A DNA stretch of 53,956 bases. Source: Paracoccaceae bacterium. GTDB taxonomy: Bacteria; Pseudomonadota; Alphaproteobacteria; Rhodobacterales; Rhodobacteraceae. Numbering within the stretch: the first letter of the stretch is position 1; each line of letters opens with the position of its first letter. Under the pieces are notes generated by a model. That model saw nothing but the letters and a program-made list of their open reading frames with translations. It had not been told where the DNA came from and ran no database searches. Below, in pieces: positions 38,623-48,984 of this stretch. The DNA is taken from positions 1-53,956 of the forward strand of contig JAQWQJ010000121.1 of assembly GCA_029244725.1 (NCBI GenBank), written 5' to 3'. The position numbers and the translations under genes are program-made.

Positions 38623-40172
38623 TGGCTAACTTACTTTCCATTGTTACGTTTATCCCCGCTGTTGCAGCGCTGATCCTCGCGATCTTCCTGCGCGGAGACG
38701 ACGAGGCGGCCAATAGTCGGGCAAAAATGCTCGCCTTGGTGGCGACGGCTGTGACGTTTCTTGTATCACTATTTATTCTGGCCGAGTTCGACGCATCAAA
38801 CCCTGGCATGCAATATGTCGAAGAACGCGACTGGCTGATGGGCCTCACCTATAAGATGGGTGTGGACGGCATCAGTGTTCTGTTCGTGATGCTGACAACA
38901 TTTATGATGCCGCTGGTTATTCTGGCCAGCTGGGGCGTCAGCTCACGTGTTAAAGAATACATGATCGCGTTCCTATTGCTGGAAACACTGATGCTCGGCG
39001 TGTTTATGGCGCTCGATATGGTGTTGTTCTACCTTTTCTTTGAAGCAGGCTTGATCCCGATGTTCTTGATCATCGGTATTTGGGGCGGAGCGAACCGCAT
39101 TTATGCATCGTTCAAGTTTTTCCTTTATACGTTCCTCGGATCGGTGCTGATGCTAGTGGCTATGGTCATGATGTATGTGGACGCTGGTACGACGGATATG
39201 GTCGCGCTTGCCGCACATGATTTCGCATCTGACAACTTCTCGATACTGGGCATCACCGTTGTTGGTGGTTTGCAGACGATGATGTTCTTAGCGTTCTTCG
39301 CCAGCTTTGCTGTGAAAATGCCGATGTGGCCGGTTCATACTTGGCTTCCAGACGCACACGTTCAGGCGCCGACTGCTGGTTCGGTCGTTCTGGCGGCAAT
39401 CCTGTTAAAGATGGGCGGCTATGGCTTTCTACGATTCAGCTTGCCGATGTTCCCTGTGGGCGCTGACGTTATGACTGACTTTGTGCTCTGGCTTTCTGTG
39501 ATCGCGATTGTCTACACATCGCTTGTGGCGCTGGTGCAGGAAGACATGAAAAAGCTGATCGCTTATTCATCCGTTGCGCACATGGGTTACGTAACTGCCG
39601 GTATCTTTGTTGCAAACCAGCAAGGTGTTGACGGTGCAATCTTTCAGATGATCTCACACGGGTTTATCTCTGGCGCGCTGTTCCTAAGTGTTGGCGTGAT
39701 CTACGACCGGATGCACACACGCGAGATTTCGGCCTATGGTGGTCTGGTAAACCGGATGCCTGCCTACGCGCTGATCTTTATGTTCTTCACGATGGCGAAC
39801 GTTGGTTTGCCGGGCACATCGGGTTTCGTCGGCGAATTTCTGACGCTGATGGGCATGTTCCAGTACAACACGTGGATTGCAGCAATCGCGACTTCGGGCG
39901 TGATCTTCTCAGCGGCTTATGCGCTGTGGCTCTATCGTCGCGTTGTCTTTGGCGATCTGATCAAAGAAGCACTTAAAACGATTGAAGATATGACCTCGCG
40001 CGAGAAATGGATAATGGCTCCTTTGATCGTCATGACGCTGCTCTTGGGTGTGTATCCAGCTTTGGTGTTGGATATCATCGGACCATCGGTCGAGAACCTG
40101 CTTCACAATTACCATTCGGCCCTTGCCCAGACTGCAGATCACGCAGCTGTGGCACCAGCGGCTACCCATTGA
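38622..40172 (+). CDS. nuoM: NADH-quinone oxidoreductase subunit M
   Basis: This 516-residue antiporter-like proton channel subunit shows [20 protein letters not shown] with the conserved Glu, [27 protein letters not shown] with the Lys, and [18 protein letters not shown]. It starts on the last base of nuoL and ends 11 nt before nuoN. Confidence 0.97.
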   Translation: MANLLSIVTFIPAVAALILAIFLRGDDEAANSRAKMLALVATAVTFLVSLFILAEFDASNPGMQYVEERDWLMGLTYKMGVDGISVLFVMLTTFMMPLVILASWGVSSRVKEYMIAFLLLETLMLGVFMALDMVLFYLFFEAGLIPMFLIIGIWGGANRIYASFKFFLYTFLGSVLMLVAMVMMYVDAGTTDMVALAAHDFASDNFSILGITVVGGLQTMMFLAFFASFAVKMPMWPVHTWLPDAHVQAPTAGSVVLAAILLKMGGYGFLRFSLPMFPVGADVMTDFVLWLSVIAIVYTSLVALVQEDMKKLIAYSSVAHMGYVTAGIFVANQQGVDGAIFQMISHGFISGALFLSVGVIYDRMHTREISAYGGLVNRMPAYALIFMFFTMANVGLPGTSGFVGEFLTLMGMFQYNTWIAAIATSGVIFSAAYALWLYRRVVFGDLIKEALKTIEDMTSREKWIMAPLIVMTLLLGVYPALVLDIIGPSVENLLHNYHSALAQTADHAAVAPAATH

Positions 40173-40183
40173 GGATTTGAACG

Positions 40184-41623
40184 ATGCTTCAGGCTGATCT
40201 GAATATTATCCTGCCGGAAATCATCCTATCCGTCTTCGCCATGCTGGCGTTGGTTGGGGCTGTCTACACGAGCAAAGACAAAATGGCGCCTATGCTTATG
40301 TGGATTACAGCCAGCTTGTTTGTTGTATTGGCTGCTTGGATTGGAATGAACGGGTCTGGCGACAATGCTGCCTTTGGCGGCATGTATAGCGATGACGCGT
40401 TTAGCCGTTTTGCAAAAGTGGTCATCCTTTTGTCGGCTGCTGCCGTCATCGTGATGAGCCAAGAGTACGCTCAACGTCGTGGAATGCTAAAGTTTGAGTA
40501 TCCTATCCTGATTACGCTGGCTGTTGTCGGAATGATGGTGATGGTGTCCGCTGGCGATCTGATGACGCTTTATATGGGCCTCGAACTGCAATCACTGGCA
40601 CTTTACGTGATCGCGTCGATCCGTCGTGACAGTTTGAAGTCCACCGAGGCTGGGCTGAAGTATTTTGTCCTAGGGGCGCTAAGCTCTGGTTTGCTGCTTT
40701 ATGGTTCATCATTGGTCTACGGTTTTTCAGGCACAACTTTGTTCAGTGGCATCGCACAAGCTGCCCAAGGCGATCACCTGCCGTTGGGAATGCTTTTCGG
40801 CTTGGTCTTTATGGCGTCAGGCTTTGCCTTCAAGGTGTCGGCAGTTCCTTTCCACATGTGGACGCCCGACGTCTATGAGGGCGCTCCGACCCCGGTTACC
40901 GCATTCTTTGCAACAGCACCAAAGGTCGCTGCGATGGGTCTGTTTGCCCGCGTCATGCATGATGCCTTTGGTGGAATGGTTGGCGACTGGCAGCAAATTA
41001 TCGCTCTGCTTTCCGTATTGTCGATGTTCCTTGGCGCAATCGCGGCGATCGGCCAGCGTGATATCAAACGACTGATGGCCTATTCTTCGATTGCCCATAT
41101 GGGGTACGCGCTGATTGGTCTGGCAACTGGTACTGAGGCTGGAATTTCCGCGATGCTGATTTATATGGCGATCTACGTCACCATGAACATTGGTACTTTC
41201 GCCTTTATCCTCTCGATGGAGCGTGACGGTCAGCCCGTGACTAGTATCGACAGCCTTCGCCTATATGCACGTTCTGAGCCGGGTAAGGCCATGGCGGTGC
41301 TTATCTTGATGTTCTCACTCGCTGGTGTGCCTCCGATGTTGGGCTTTTTTGCGAAGCTGGGCGTTTGGCAGGCGGCGATCCAAGCTGATATGGTTTGGTT
41401 GGTCGTTGCATCAGCCGTCGCATCCGCAATAGGTGCATTCTACTATCTACGTATTGTGTTCTTCATGTACTTCGGTGAAGAGGCTGACGGGCTGAATGGC
41501 GGCAAGTCTGCGATGCTATCAGGCGTTCTTGTGGCCTCGGCTGCGATCATGCTGATCGGGATCGTGAACCTGTTTGGCATTGAAGGCCCCGCGATGGCAG
41601 CGGCTGCGACACTTGTCCATTAG
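40184..41623 (+). CDS. nuoN: NADH-quinone oxidoreductase subunit N
   Basis: This 479-residue antiporter-like subunit is the last gene of the operon. Landmarks are [21 protein letters not shown] with the conserved Glu, [29 protein letters not shown] with the Lys, and [22 protein letters not shown] terminator follows 34 nt after the stop. Confidence 0.97.
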   Translation: MLQADLNIILPEIILSVFAMLALVGAVYTSKDKMAPMLMWITASLFVVLAAWIGMNGSGDNAAFGGMYSDDAFSRFAKVVILLSAAAVIVMSQEYAQRRGMLKFEYPILITLAVVGMMVMVSAGDLMTLYMGLELQSLALYVIASIRRDSLKSTEAGLKYFVLGALSSGLLLYGSSLVYGFSGTTLFSGIAQAAQGDHLPLGMLFGLVFMASGFAFKVSAVPFHMWTPDVYEGAPTPVTAFFATAPKVAAMGLFARVMHDAFGGMVGDWQQIIALLSVLSMFLGAIAAIGQRDIKRLMAYSSIAHMGYALIGLATGTEAGISAMLIYMAIYVTMNIGTFAFILSMERDGQPVTSIDSLRLYARSEPGKAMAVLILMFSLAGVPPMLGFFAKLGVWQAAIQADMVWLVVASAVASAIGAFYYLRIVFFMYFGEEADGLNGGKSAMLSGVLVASAAIMLIGIVNLFGIEGPAMAAAATLVH

Positions 41624-41656
41624 CGTGCGATCTGCACGCCAATTTAATTCAATTGT

Positions 41657-41686
41657 GACGCGCCAAGGCGCGTCGCTTTTGTTTTT
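41657..41686 (+). terminator. Rho-independent terminator of the nuo operon
   Basis: GACGCGCC (41657-41664) and GGCGCGTC (41667-41674) form a GC-rich stem, with the loop opening to CCAAGG in practice. The T-rich tail GCTTTTGTTTTT follows. It lies 34 nt after nuoN and 28 nt before the birA start. Confidence 0.88.
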
Positions 41687-41713
41687 CGATATAGGTATTT
41701 GGAGCAAGATAAA

Positions 41714-42466
41714 GTGATTGCGGGCTGGCCAGAAAGCTATGGAAAACGTGTTTTGGCAGAGGTGGACAGTACCAATGCTGAAGCGGCCCGAATTGCTCCG
41801 ATGCTTTCTGGACCCGAATGGATACTTGGTTTGAAACAGACCGCCGGTCGTGGTCGTAGAGGCCGTGACTGGAAAGCAACGGCAGGTAATTTCACGGCAA
41901 CGCTTGTGATGCGTCCCTCTGAAACGCCAGATCAAGTTGCGCTGCGAAGCTTCGTGGCGGCCCTCGCTCTTTTTGATGCTCTCGATGCCGCTACGGGACG
42001 CACCGATTGGCTATCCCTGAAGTGGCCGAATGACGTTCTTCTTAAAGGTGGCAAGGTTGCGGGTATATTGTTAGAGAGCGCGGGACTTGGCCAAGGCGTC
42101 GGGCATATCGCAATCGGGATCGGTGTAAACCTTGTCGAAGCCCCGCCGCGAGCCAAGCTTGAGTCGACGGCTATGCAGCCTGTGTCGGTGTTGGCAGAAA
42201 CGGGTGTTCGAATTAGGCCAGAGGATTTCCTAGAGCTTTTAGCGGCAGCTTATGCGAGACATGAAGATACGTTTCAAACACTTGGCTTTGGTCCACTTCG
42301 AAACTTGTGGCTATCGAGAGCGGCGAAAATTGGTGAGGTCATTACCGCCAGAACGATGCGTGATGAGGTCACAGGAACATTTGAGACGGTCGATGCGCAG
42401 GGCAATCTTGTGTTAAAGACCGCGAAAGCCCGCGAGACGATTCCCGCGGCCGACATTTTTTTCTAA
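41714..42466 (+). CDS. birA: biotin--[acetyl-CoA-carboxylase] ligase
   Basis: BirA activates biotin with ATP and attaches it to carboxylase biotinyl domains, including the MccA one in this window. The 250-residue frame has the ligase core (EVDSTNAEA, TAGRGRRGRDW, LSLKWPNDVLLKGGKVAGILLE, IGIGVNLV) and a small C-terminal domain. It lacks the N-terminal helix-turn-helix of bifunctional BirA, so it is not a repressor. The start is taken at GTG 41714, nine bases after GGAG; a TTG at 41699 is the longer alternative. Confidence 0.93.
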   Translation: MIAGWPESYGKRVLAEVDSTNAEAARIAPMLSGPEWILGLKQTAGRGRRGRDWKATAGNFTATLVMRPSETPDQVALRSFVAALALFDALDAATGRTDWLSLKWPNDVLLKGGKVAGILLESAGLGQGVGHIAIGIGVNLVEAPPRAKLESTAMQPVSVLAETGVRIRPEDFLELLAAAYARHEDTFQTLGFGPLRNLWLSRAAKIGEVITARTMRDEVTGTFETVDAQGNLVLKTAKARETIPAADIFF

Positions 42467-42475
42467 GGATTGCAT

Positions 42476-43252
42476 ATGCTTCTGGCGATTGATTGCGGAA
42501 ATACAAACACGGTCTTCTCAATTTGGGACGGCACGAAATTTCTGTGCACGATGCGTACCTCAACCCATCACGGTCGTACGGCGGATGCCTATTTCACATG
42601 GTTTTCGACGCTGGTTCAGCACTACAAGCTTGAGCTCGATATTACTGATGTCATCATTTCATCGACAGTCCCGCGCGTTGTTTTCAATCTAAGGGTTTTT
42701 TCTGATCGCTTCTTTGATTGTCGCCCGCTTGTCGTGGGCAAGGCAGAATGTGCGCTACCGACTGATCCCCGCGTCGATTTCGGAACGCAAATCGGGCCTG
42801 ATCGTCTGGTCAACACGGCAGGCGCCTTTGATCGTCATGGGGGCGATTTGATCGTTGTAGACTTTGGAACGGCAACGACCTTTGACGTCGTAGCCAGTGA
42901 CGGCGCTTATGTGGGCGGCGTAATTGCACCGGGCGTGAACTTGTCTTTGGAGGCGCTCCATATGGCTGCTGCTGCATTGCCGCATGTCGACATAGCGAAA
43001 CCGCAAAATGTTGTGGGCACCAATACAGTCGCCTGTATTCAATCCGGTGTATTCTGGGGGTATATCGGTATGGTTCGCGAGATTTGCGCGCGCATAAAGG
43101 CAGAACGTGAACGCCCAATGAAGATAATTGCAACCGGCGGTTTGGCCCAATTGTTTGACCAAACCGAAACCTTGTTCGACGTCTTTGAAGATGACCTAAC
43201 GATGCACGGCCTGACGGTCATTCATTCCTACAATAAGGGACTACAAGCTTGA
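42476..43252 (+). CDS. coaX: type III pantothenate kinase
   Basis: CoaX phosphorylates pantothenate in the first step of coenzyme A synthesis. The 258-residue ASKHA-fold protein shows LLAIDCGNTNTVFSIWDG, IGPDRLVNTAGAF, VVDFGTATTFDVV and GGVIAPGVNLSLEAL. ATG 42476 follows AAGGA. It lies 9 nt after birA, and its stop overlaps the TTG start of rnj. Confidence 0.95.
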   Translation: MLLAIDCGNTNTVFSIWDGTKFLCTMRTSTHHGRTADAYFTWFSTLVQHYKLELDITDVIISSTVPRVVFNLRVFSDRFFDCRPLVVGKAECALPTDPRVDFGTQIGPDRLVNTAGAFDRHGGDLIVVDFGTATTFDVVASDGAYVGGVIAPGVNLSLEALHMAAAALPHVDIAKPQNVVGTNTVACIQSGVFWGYIGMVREICARIKAERERPMKIIATGGLAQLFDQTETLFDVFEDDLTMHGLTVIHSYNKGLQA

Positions 43253-44916
43253 GCAACGAGCGTTTGATTTATCTGCCATTGGGCGGAGCTGGTGAAATCG
43301 GCATGAATGCCTATGTCTACGGGTATGGCAGGCCGGGCAAGGAGCGCCTTATCCTTGTCGATCTAGGGGTTACATTCCCTGATATGGACACTACGCCAGG
43401 TGTCGATCTGATCTTGCCAGATATCAGCTGGCTGAAAGAACGGCAGGATCAGCTGGAAGCGATCTTTATCACCCATGGACACGAAGACCATGTTGGCGCG
43501 GTTGGTCATCTTTATTCGCAATTGGAGGCGCCGATTTATGCGCGAGCATTCACGGCAAACCTTGCCCGTGGAAAACTAGAGCAACAAGGGCAGCCGGAAG
43601 ATGTGGTGCTGACGGCTTCGGCATGGCCAGAGACCGTTTCTGTTGGTCCGTTTCAGGTAGGGTTTGCGCCGATTTCGCATTCGATCCCCGAAAGTTCAGG
43701 TCTAGTTATAGACACGCCTGCTGGACGCATAGTGCATACAGGTGACTTTAAGATTGATGAGACACCGCTTGTTGGTGAACCATTCGACACAGAGATGTGG
43801 GGAGATATTGCAAAAGGCGGCGTGAAAGCGTTGGTTTGCGATTCAACGAACGTATTTTCTAGAAATGAAGGGCGTTCAGAATCGACAATTGGCAAACCGA
43901 TTGAAGAGCTGATTGCTTCGTCCACAGGGTTGGTTGCAGCCACAACATTTGCTTCCAACGTCGCACGGGTTCGCACCTTGGCCGAGGCCGGCACGAGGGC
44001 AGGGCGTTCAGTCGTGTTGTTGGGGCGTGCAATGCGCCGCATGGTCGAGGCCGCGACGACGACAGGTGTTCTGACGGACTTTCCCAAGATCACCAGCCCC
44101 GAAGATGCGCAGAAAATTCCACGTCAAAATTTGATGTTGATTACCACGGGGTCTCAAGGTGAACGCCGTGCGGCCACTGCTCAGCTTTCGCGCGGTAAGT
44201 TCCTTGGTCTTCAGTTGAAAGAGGGCGACACGTTTCTATTCTCTTCCAAGACGATCCCCGGAAACGAGCGTGGCGTGATCCGTATCATGAATGCGTTTTC
44301 TGAAATTGGTGTGGATGTCGTGGATGACAATGACGGAAAATACCATGTTTCGGGCCACGCCAATCGGCCTGACTTGGAAAAGATGCACGACATTATCCAC
44401 CCTGAGATGATGATCCCTATGCATGGGGAACATCGCCATTTGCGTGAACATTCAAAGATTGCCGACGCCAAAGGCATTCCATCTGCAATTGCCGTAAACG
44501 GTATGATGTTGAACCTTTCCGGCGCACTGCCAGAGGTTTGTGGATATGTGGATACTGGCCGTCAGTACCTAGACGGGTCGGTCAAAATTGGCGCTTTGGA
44601 TGGCATTGTGCGGGATCGTATTCGTATGGCGCTAAACGGCCACGTTGTTGTGACCTTGATCGTTGATGATCGTAACGATCCCTTGGGCGAGCCTTGGTGT
44701 GAGCTTATGGGTCTGCCAGAAATCGGTAAATCGAATGCGCCTTTGGTCGAAGTGCTTGAGGAGGACCTCAGTCAGTTCCTTGGACGGGCAAGCGGTAAAA
44801 CAATGTCAGACGACGATAAACTGGAAGCTGAAATTAAGCGGATAGTCCGAAAATCGTCCAATGACGAAATAGGCAAAAAGCCCGAAGTCACAATCATCAT
44901 TAGCCGGTTGGCATAA
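43249..44916 (+). CDS. rnj: ribonuclease J
   Basis: This is a 555-residue metallo-beta-lactamase/beta-CASP RNase that matures and degrades RNA by 5' exonuclease and endonuclease action. Visible motifs are PLGGAGEIGMNAYVYG, the metal motif FITHGHEDHVGAVGHL, HTGDFKID and HGEHRHLREHSKIA. The likely start is TTG 43249, which overlaps the coaX stop (TTGA) and follows AAGGGA; it gives the common MSNERLIYLPLGG opening. The birA-coaX-rnj run looks like one transcript. Confidence 0.94.
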   Translation: MSNERLIYLPLGGAGEIGMNAYVYGYGRPGKERLILVDLGVTFPDMDTTPGVDLILPDISWLKERQDQLEAIFITHGHEDHVGAVGHLYSQLEAPIYARAFTANLARGKLEQQGQPEDVVLTASAWPETVSVGPFQVGFAPISHSIPESSGLVIDTPAGRIVHTGDFKIDETPLVGEPFDTEMWGDIAKGGVKALVCDSTNVFSRNEGRSESTIGKPIEELIASSTGLVAATTFASNVARVRTLAEAGTRAGRSVVLLGRAMRRMVEAATTTGVLTDFPKITSPEDAQKIPRQNLMLITTGSQGERRAATAQLSRGKFLGLQLKEGDTFLFSSKTIPGNERGVIRIMNAFSEIGVDVVDDNDGKYHVSGHANRPDLEKMHDIIHPEMMIPMHGEHRHLREHSKIADAKGIPSAIAVNGMMLNLSGALPEVCGYVDTGRQYLDGSVKIGALDGIVRDRIRMALNGHVVVTLIVDDRNDPLGEPWCELMGLPEIGKSNAPLVEVLEEDLSQFLGRASGKTMSDDDKLEAEIKRIVRKSSNDEIGKKPEVTIIISRLA

Positions 44917-44918
44917 AA

Positions 44919-44941
44919 AAAGGCGGTCAGTGACCGCCTTT
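44919..44941. terminator. bidirectional terminator between rnj and the helicase gene
   Basis: AAAGGCGGTCA and TGACCGCCTTT form an 11-bp perfect inverted repeat around a single G (in practice a CAGTG loop on a 9-bp stem). An A-run on the left gives a T-run for the minus strand, and TTT lies on the right. It fills almost all of the 28-nt gap between the two convergent stop codons. Confidence 0.88.
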
Positions 44942-44944
44942 CGC

Positions 44945-46363
44945 CTAACTCGCCATGCGCTCTTCAAAACTGAGCGCAATGAAACTTGGCATGTGATCGC
45001 CCATCCCGATTACTGAGGGTCCACCGTCATCACGACGTCCTTTGCCACGACGTTGCTGCTGTTGGCGGCCACGGGGTTTCTCTTGACGTTGTGGAGCGGG
45101 CTTTTCCGCGATCAATTCAACGACCTCCGCTTTGGCTTGCTCAACTGGTGCGACAGCTTCAACTTTCGTAGCTTCTACCTTTTTAGGCTCGGCTTTCGGC
45201 TTAGGTTCAGATTTTTTCAACGGATTTTCGATCCGGTGGATATCTTTCTGAATCAACGCTTCAATAGCGGCCAACCCTTTTTGATCGCGTGGCTCACAAA
45301 TCGTAATAGCGCGACCTTCCCGTCCAGCACGGCCTGTTCGACCGATACGGTGAACATAATCTTCTGCATGGCCCGGAACGTCAAAGTTAAACACATGGCT
45401 GACCGACGGCACATCAAGTCCGCGCGCAGCAACGTCTGAAGCTACTAGAATGCGCAGTGATCCTTCGCGAAAGCCATTTAGTGTTTTCATGCGTTGGGAT
45501 TGATCCAAGTCGCCATGGATCGGTGCGGCATCATACTTGTATTTTTTCAGTGACTTAGCAACGATATCAACGTCAACTTTGCGATTGCAGAAGATAATTG
45601 CGTTTGTGCATTTATCGCCCTCTGCGTCGATCAAAGCCCGTAAGACGTTTCGCTTTTCGGTCGCTGAACGATCCTTGCGGCTGCCTTTGAATTCGACAAC
45701 TGATTGCTCAATCGTTTCCGAAGCCGTTGCTTGGCGCGCCACCTCGACTTTGGCAGGGGCGGATAGGAATGTATTTGTAATACGCTCAATTTCCGGTGCC
45801 ATCGTTGCAGAAAAGAACAGCGTCTGGCGTGTAAATGGCGTTAAGCTGAAGATGCGCTCGATGTCTGGGATGAAACCCATGTCCAACATACGGTCAGCTT
45901 CGTCAACGACCATAATTTGAACGCCTGTGAGCAACAGTTTGCCGCGTTCGAAATGATCCAATAGACGGCCAGGCGTTGCGATCAGAACGTCCACACCTTT
46001 GTCTATCAGAGTGTCTTGTTCTTTAAAGGACACGCCACCAATTAGCAGGGCCTTAGTCAGTTTTAGATACTTGGAATAGGTATCGAAGTTCTCCGCAACC
46101 TGTGCAGCCAATTCGCGCGTTGGACAAAGCACTAACGATCGCGGCATCCTTGCTCGTGCACGGCCACGCGCAAGAAGCGAAAGCATCGGCAACGTAAAGC
46201 CAGCAGTCTTGCCAGTACCCGTTTGGGCGATGCCCAAAACATCCTGTCCTGCAAGGGCAGGGGGAATGGCGCCAGCTTGAATGGGGGTGGGTTGTTCATA
46301 GCCGGCGTCGTTGACGGCTTTCAACACTTTGGGGTTCAGATTCAGATCCGAAAATTTTGTCAT
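44945..46363 (-). CDS. DEAD-box RNA helicase (RhlE-like)
   Basis: This is a 472-residue ATP-dependent RNA helicase. Motifs in order are the Q motif in QPTPIQAGAIPP, AQTGTGKT, PTRELAAQV, ATPGRLLDHF, VDEADRMLDMGF, FFSATM, IIFCNRKVD, ARGLDVPSV and HRIGRTGRAGREG. The C-terminal tail (about residues 385-455) is rich in Lys, Pro and Ala and then in Arg and Gln, as in RhlE-type proteins that act in ribosome assembly or RNA decay. An upstream region of about 189 nt should hold its promoter. Confidence 0.95.
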   Translation of the reverse strand: MTKFSDLNLNPKVLKAVNDAGYEQPTPIQAGAIPPALAGQDVLGIAQTGTGKTAGFTLPMLSLLARGRARARMPRSLVLCPTRELAAQVAENFDTYSKYLKLTKALLIGGVSFKEQDTLIDKGVDVLIATPGRLLDHFERGKLLLTGVQIMVVDEADRMLDMGFIPDIERIFSLTPFTRQTLFFSATMAPEIERITNTFLSAPAKVEVARQATASETIEQSVVEFKGSRKDRSATEKRNVLRALIDAEGDKCTNAIIFCNRKVDVDIVAKSLKKYKYDAAPIHGDLDQSQRMKTLNGFREGSLRILVASDVAARGLDVPSVSHVFNFDVPGHAEDYVHRIGRTGRAGREGRAITICEPRDQKGLAAIEALIQKDIHRIENPLKKSEPKPKAEPKKVEATKVEAVAPVEQAKAEVVELIAEKPAPQRQEKPRGRQQQQRRGKGRRDDGGPSVIGMGDHMPSFIALSFEERMAS

Positions 46364-46552
46364 ACGTATCCACGTTTATGCGGACACACATAGCCCGCCG
46401 TCACAGCCAATCAGGTATTTTCAGAGCGATCTGTTCGGCCGCTCGACCTGCGGGGTTCGTTTAACTGAATTCGTAAATTTTATCAATGAGTTGTCTAGCC
46501 CGTGCAGTATTCCCAATGTTTAAAGGGGTTCAGGTCTCTTTTTTGCAACGCA

Positions 46553-47509
46553 TTATAGATTGAACTGACGCTTCCTCGCACCCGTGAAGTCAGTTTTGTA
46601 GCTACGAAGGTGATCGAAGGCGCGTAGCCTTTGCAAAAGTTCAGGTGTGGCGACACAGACCTCGTTAAAGAATTGCAGGAGGCCTGAATCGCCATCGGCC
46701 TCTTCCAGTGCAGAAAACAACCGATGCAAGTTTGGGGCATCAGGGTCTATCTCTCGCACACCTGGCGGTTGGATCGGTGGCGCTAGTTCCTTACGGTAGC
46801 TACCCTTGTTTTTGCGATACTGAAACGTGGCCAACCAATCGTCCCAGCTTTTGGCATGCATGTGCAATAACTCGGTATCCTCAAGCAACACTTCCCCAGG
46901 ATTGTTACCTTTAGATGTTTCGAGATTGTGTATTTTGAACTTGATGTCCCGCAGTCCTGATCGAACGAACAATTTTCCAGCGACGTGGGAAAGAAAGCCG
47001 CCGTTCAGATAGGACCCAAACTCTGGGTATATCTTTGGGGTTTCATCCAAGCGCTGCAACCAGTTTTCCGAACACGCTTTGAAGTGCGTCTCTTCGCCTT
47101 CGCCTGAAAGGGCTTCGATTGGGCGAATACGGGCACAGAGGCAGTCTGGCGGTAATTTGTTTAGTTGGGCCTTGATCTCTGTCTTAGGCCATAGGAATTC
47201 ATCCACATCAATATGCGCCAACCAATCTACGGAAGTGTGCATATAGGCCCATTTTGCGTTCGCGAACTGACGGCCTTGATGCATTGGCGGACGTTGGTGT
47301 GTTTCCTTGGGCCGGCGCATTTTCCAGTACTTGTCATTACACAGGATTACGTTGACCTTCGGATGGGTGGCCAAAATTTCCTCGGCCTCATTTGGCGTAT
47401 CAAGATAAATGTTCACCTCGTCTGCGCCAAGCTCAAGATGATGGGCGGCAAATTCAAGGATGGTATCCCGATCTGCCTTTACGGTGGCGACAATCCCCCA
47501 AGTAGTCAT
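46553..47509 (-). CDS. glycosyltransferase family 2-like protein
   Basis: This is a 318-residue protein of the GT2 'Glyco_tranf_2_4' type. It starts MTTWGIVATVKADRDTILEF, has the nucleotide-sugar face ELGADEVNIYLD and the DxD-type motif in WLAHIDVDEFLWP, and later LHMHAKSWDDWLATF. There is no membrane helix. ATG 47509 follows AAGGAG and overlaps the stop of the upstream unknown gene (ATGA). The sugar and acceptor cannot be told. Confidence 0.86.
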   Translation of the reverse strand: MTTWGIVATVKADRDTILEFAAHHLELGADEVNIYLDTPNEAEEILATHPKVNVILCNDKYWKMRRPKETHQRPPMHQGRQFANAKWAYMHTSVDWLAHIDVDEFLWPKTEIKAQLNKLPPDCLCARIRPIEALSGEGEETHFKACSENWLQRLDETPKIYPEFGSYLNGGFLSHVAGKLFVRSGLRDIKFKIHNLETSKGNNPGEVLLEDTELLHMHAKSWDDWLATFQYRKNKGSYRKELAPPIQPPGVREIDPDAPNLHRLFSALEEADGDSGLLQFFNEVCVATPELLQRLRAFDHLRSYKTDFTGARKRQFNL

Positions 47510-48234
47510 AATTTCTCCTTGGGTTTCATGCGGCGTCGCATTGCCGCCATCCTTGCAAAAACCGTGTCGCCGCTGTCGATAAGCGATTGAAGAAGATCGG
47601 TGGCCAGCGGCCCAGCAACAGTGTCGCGTTGAGCGTCTTCCCAAATGGGTCCCAAAAGGTTCACGTCCAACCCGCCGTTTCGAATAGAAAAGGTCTCCAT
47701 TTCAAGCGGCAAGGGCGCATCCTTGCGATTGCCGCGTCTATGAGGTTGAGAAGGAGGTAAACCGGTGAATAATCGCTCGGGTTCATACAGCTTCATCAGG
47801 CCAAATAGGGTCGAGAGCGATTGCCCCAAACGCCGTTGGCTTTCGGTCTGTCCGTGGTTTGAAAAGGTTGTGATTGACGACACTTTCCAGCGCATATCCA
47901 ACGCATTCAGCAAGTGATCTGAATGCTCGGCCCATAGTCGTGTGAACAGAGCGGGTGCGCGCTCTGGCCATTCTCTTTTGCGCAAGGTCGCGATTAAGCA
48001 GCCGTTCAGTAGGCAAAGTTGTGATTTTCCGATGAACTCAGCGGCTATCTGGCGACGTTTGAAGCGATAGCCCTGACCGCCGCGTGGCTGTTCAATGACG
48101 AACTGGGTAACCAATGATGTAAGGTCGCAATCAAACGCCGGAAGTAGTTCATCAGCACCGATCAAAGGATCCCGTCTGCTGTCACAATTCTCTTGGACGG
48201 TTTCAAAACCGTGTTCATAGGGTGCCTCACTCAT
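47506..48234 (-). CDS. unknown protein coupled to a glycosyltransferase
   Basis: This is a 242-residue protein I do not recognise. It has no signal peptide or membrane helix, a Cys-rich middle (KSQLCLLNGCLIATLRKREWP) and a basic C-terminus (MAAMRRRMKPKEKL). The start is taken at ATG 48234; ATG-like codons further upstream are possible. Its stop overlaps the glycosyltransferase start by 4 nt, so the two are probably coupled and act in one process, perhaps glycan synthesis. Confidence 0.75.
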   Translation of the reverse strand: MSEAPYEHGFETVQENCDSRRDPLIGADELLPAFDCDLTSLVTQFVIEQPRGGQGYRFKRRQIAAEFIGKSQLCLLNGCLIATLRKREWPERAPALFTRLWAEHSDHLLNALDMRWKVSSITTFSNHGQTESQRRLGQSLSTLFGLMKLYEPERLFTGLPPSQPHRRGNRKDAPLPLEMETFSIRNGGLDVNLLGPIWEDAQRDTVAGPLATDLLQSLIDSGDTVFARMAAMRRRMKPKEKL

Positions 48235-48297
48235 ACGTAAAGAGTGGCGCAACTATTGAGGTTCAACAACCTAATATTCATGACGCACACGGTAATT

Positions 48298-48903
48298 CTA
48301 GAACCGCACCGCTGAACGACGTGCGCGTCGATTTTTTGCACGACGTACTCTTGGCGATATGAAAATGAAGATCCCGCTGGCAGAAAAGATCATTAGGGCA
48401 ATCGCCGTCATGTCAGCAAGCCAACGACCAAGGGATTCCCCTACAAACCCGCGTTCATGTATCGAGCTGAAGATACGCCCCCAACGCAGTTCAGACCCAA
48501 GTCGGTTTCCTTGGTGGTCGAAGGCGGTGATTTTGTAGCGCTTCAAATGCCAATAGCCGCCGCTATTTTTGTCCACGTATATCGTGTTATGAGACCCCTC
48601 TTTGAACCGAAAAATTGAAGTTCCGCGATACCTTTTTGTGTCGTTGGGCGCGTATTTCATACCAAAATCATGGTCAGAAGCTATTTTCTGTGCGTCTGAC
48701 TGGCTTACTGGTCTAGCACCTCTGGCTGACAGAAAAGCGTCACTTGAAGTCGTTGTTTTTTCTGGGAAGAAGGACAGCACGAATTTTTCGTGGTTCATAT
48801 AGTAGCCCGTCATTCCTGCCATGAATATCCACGGCAAAATCAGAGCCCCTAGCCATCCATGAAGAGTTCGAAGGGTTCGTTCTATACTGAAACTATTAGA
48901 CAT
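48298..48903 (-). CDS. PepSY-associated membrane protein
   Basis: This is a 201-residue protein with an N-terminal membrane helix (LHGWLGALILPWIFMAGMTGYYM), a periplasmic PepSY-like domain in the middle, and a C-terminal helix (WLADMTAIALMIFSASGIFIF) with a very basic tail. The LRTLHGWLG start is typical of PepSY-TM proteins, some of which are linked to iron reduction or siderophore use. The start is at ATG 48903. No TonB receptor is adjacent. Confidence 0.82.
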   Translation of the reverse strand: MSNSFSIERTLRTLHGWLGALILPWIFMAGMTGYYMNHEKFVLSFFPEKTTTSSDAFLSARGARPVSQSDAQKIASDHDFGMKYAPNDTKRYRGTSIFRFKEGSHNTIYVDKNSGGYWHLKRYKITAFDHQGNRLGSELRWGRIFSSIHERGFVGESLGRWLADMTAIALMIFSASGIFIFISPRVRRAKNRRARRSAVRF

Positions 48904-48984
48904 CGCACTACTCGACTGTTTTTGAGGCAAAGTAGCATTCCGCCGCAAAAATTCAATCTATTGCTGAGTGGCTAACGTGGGTAG

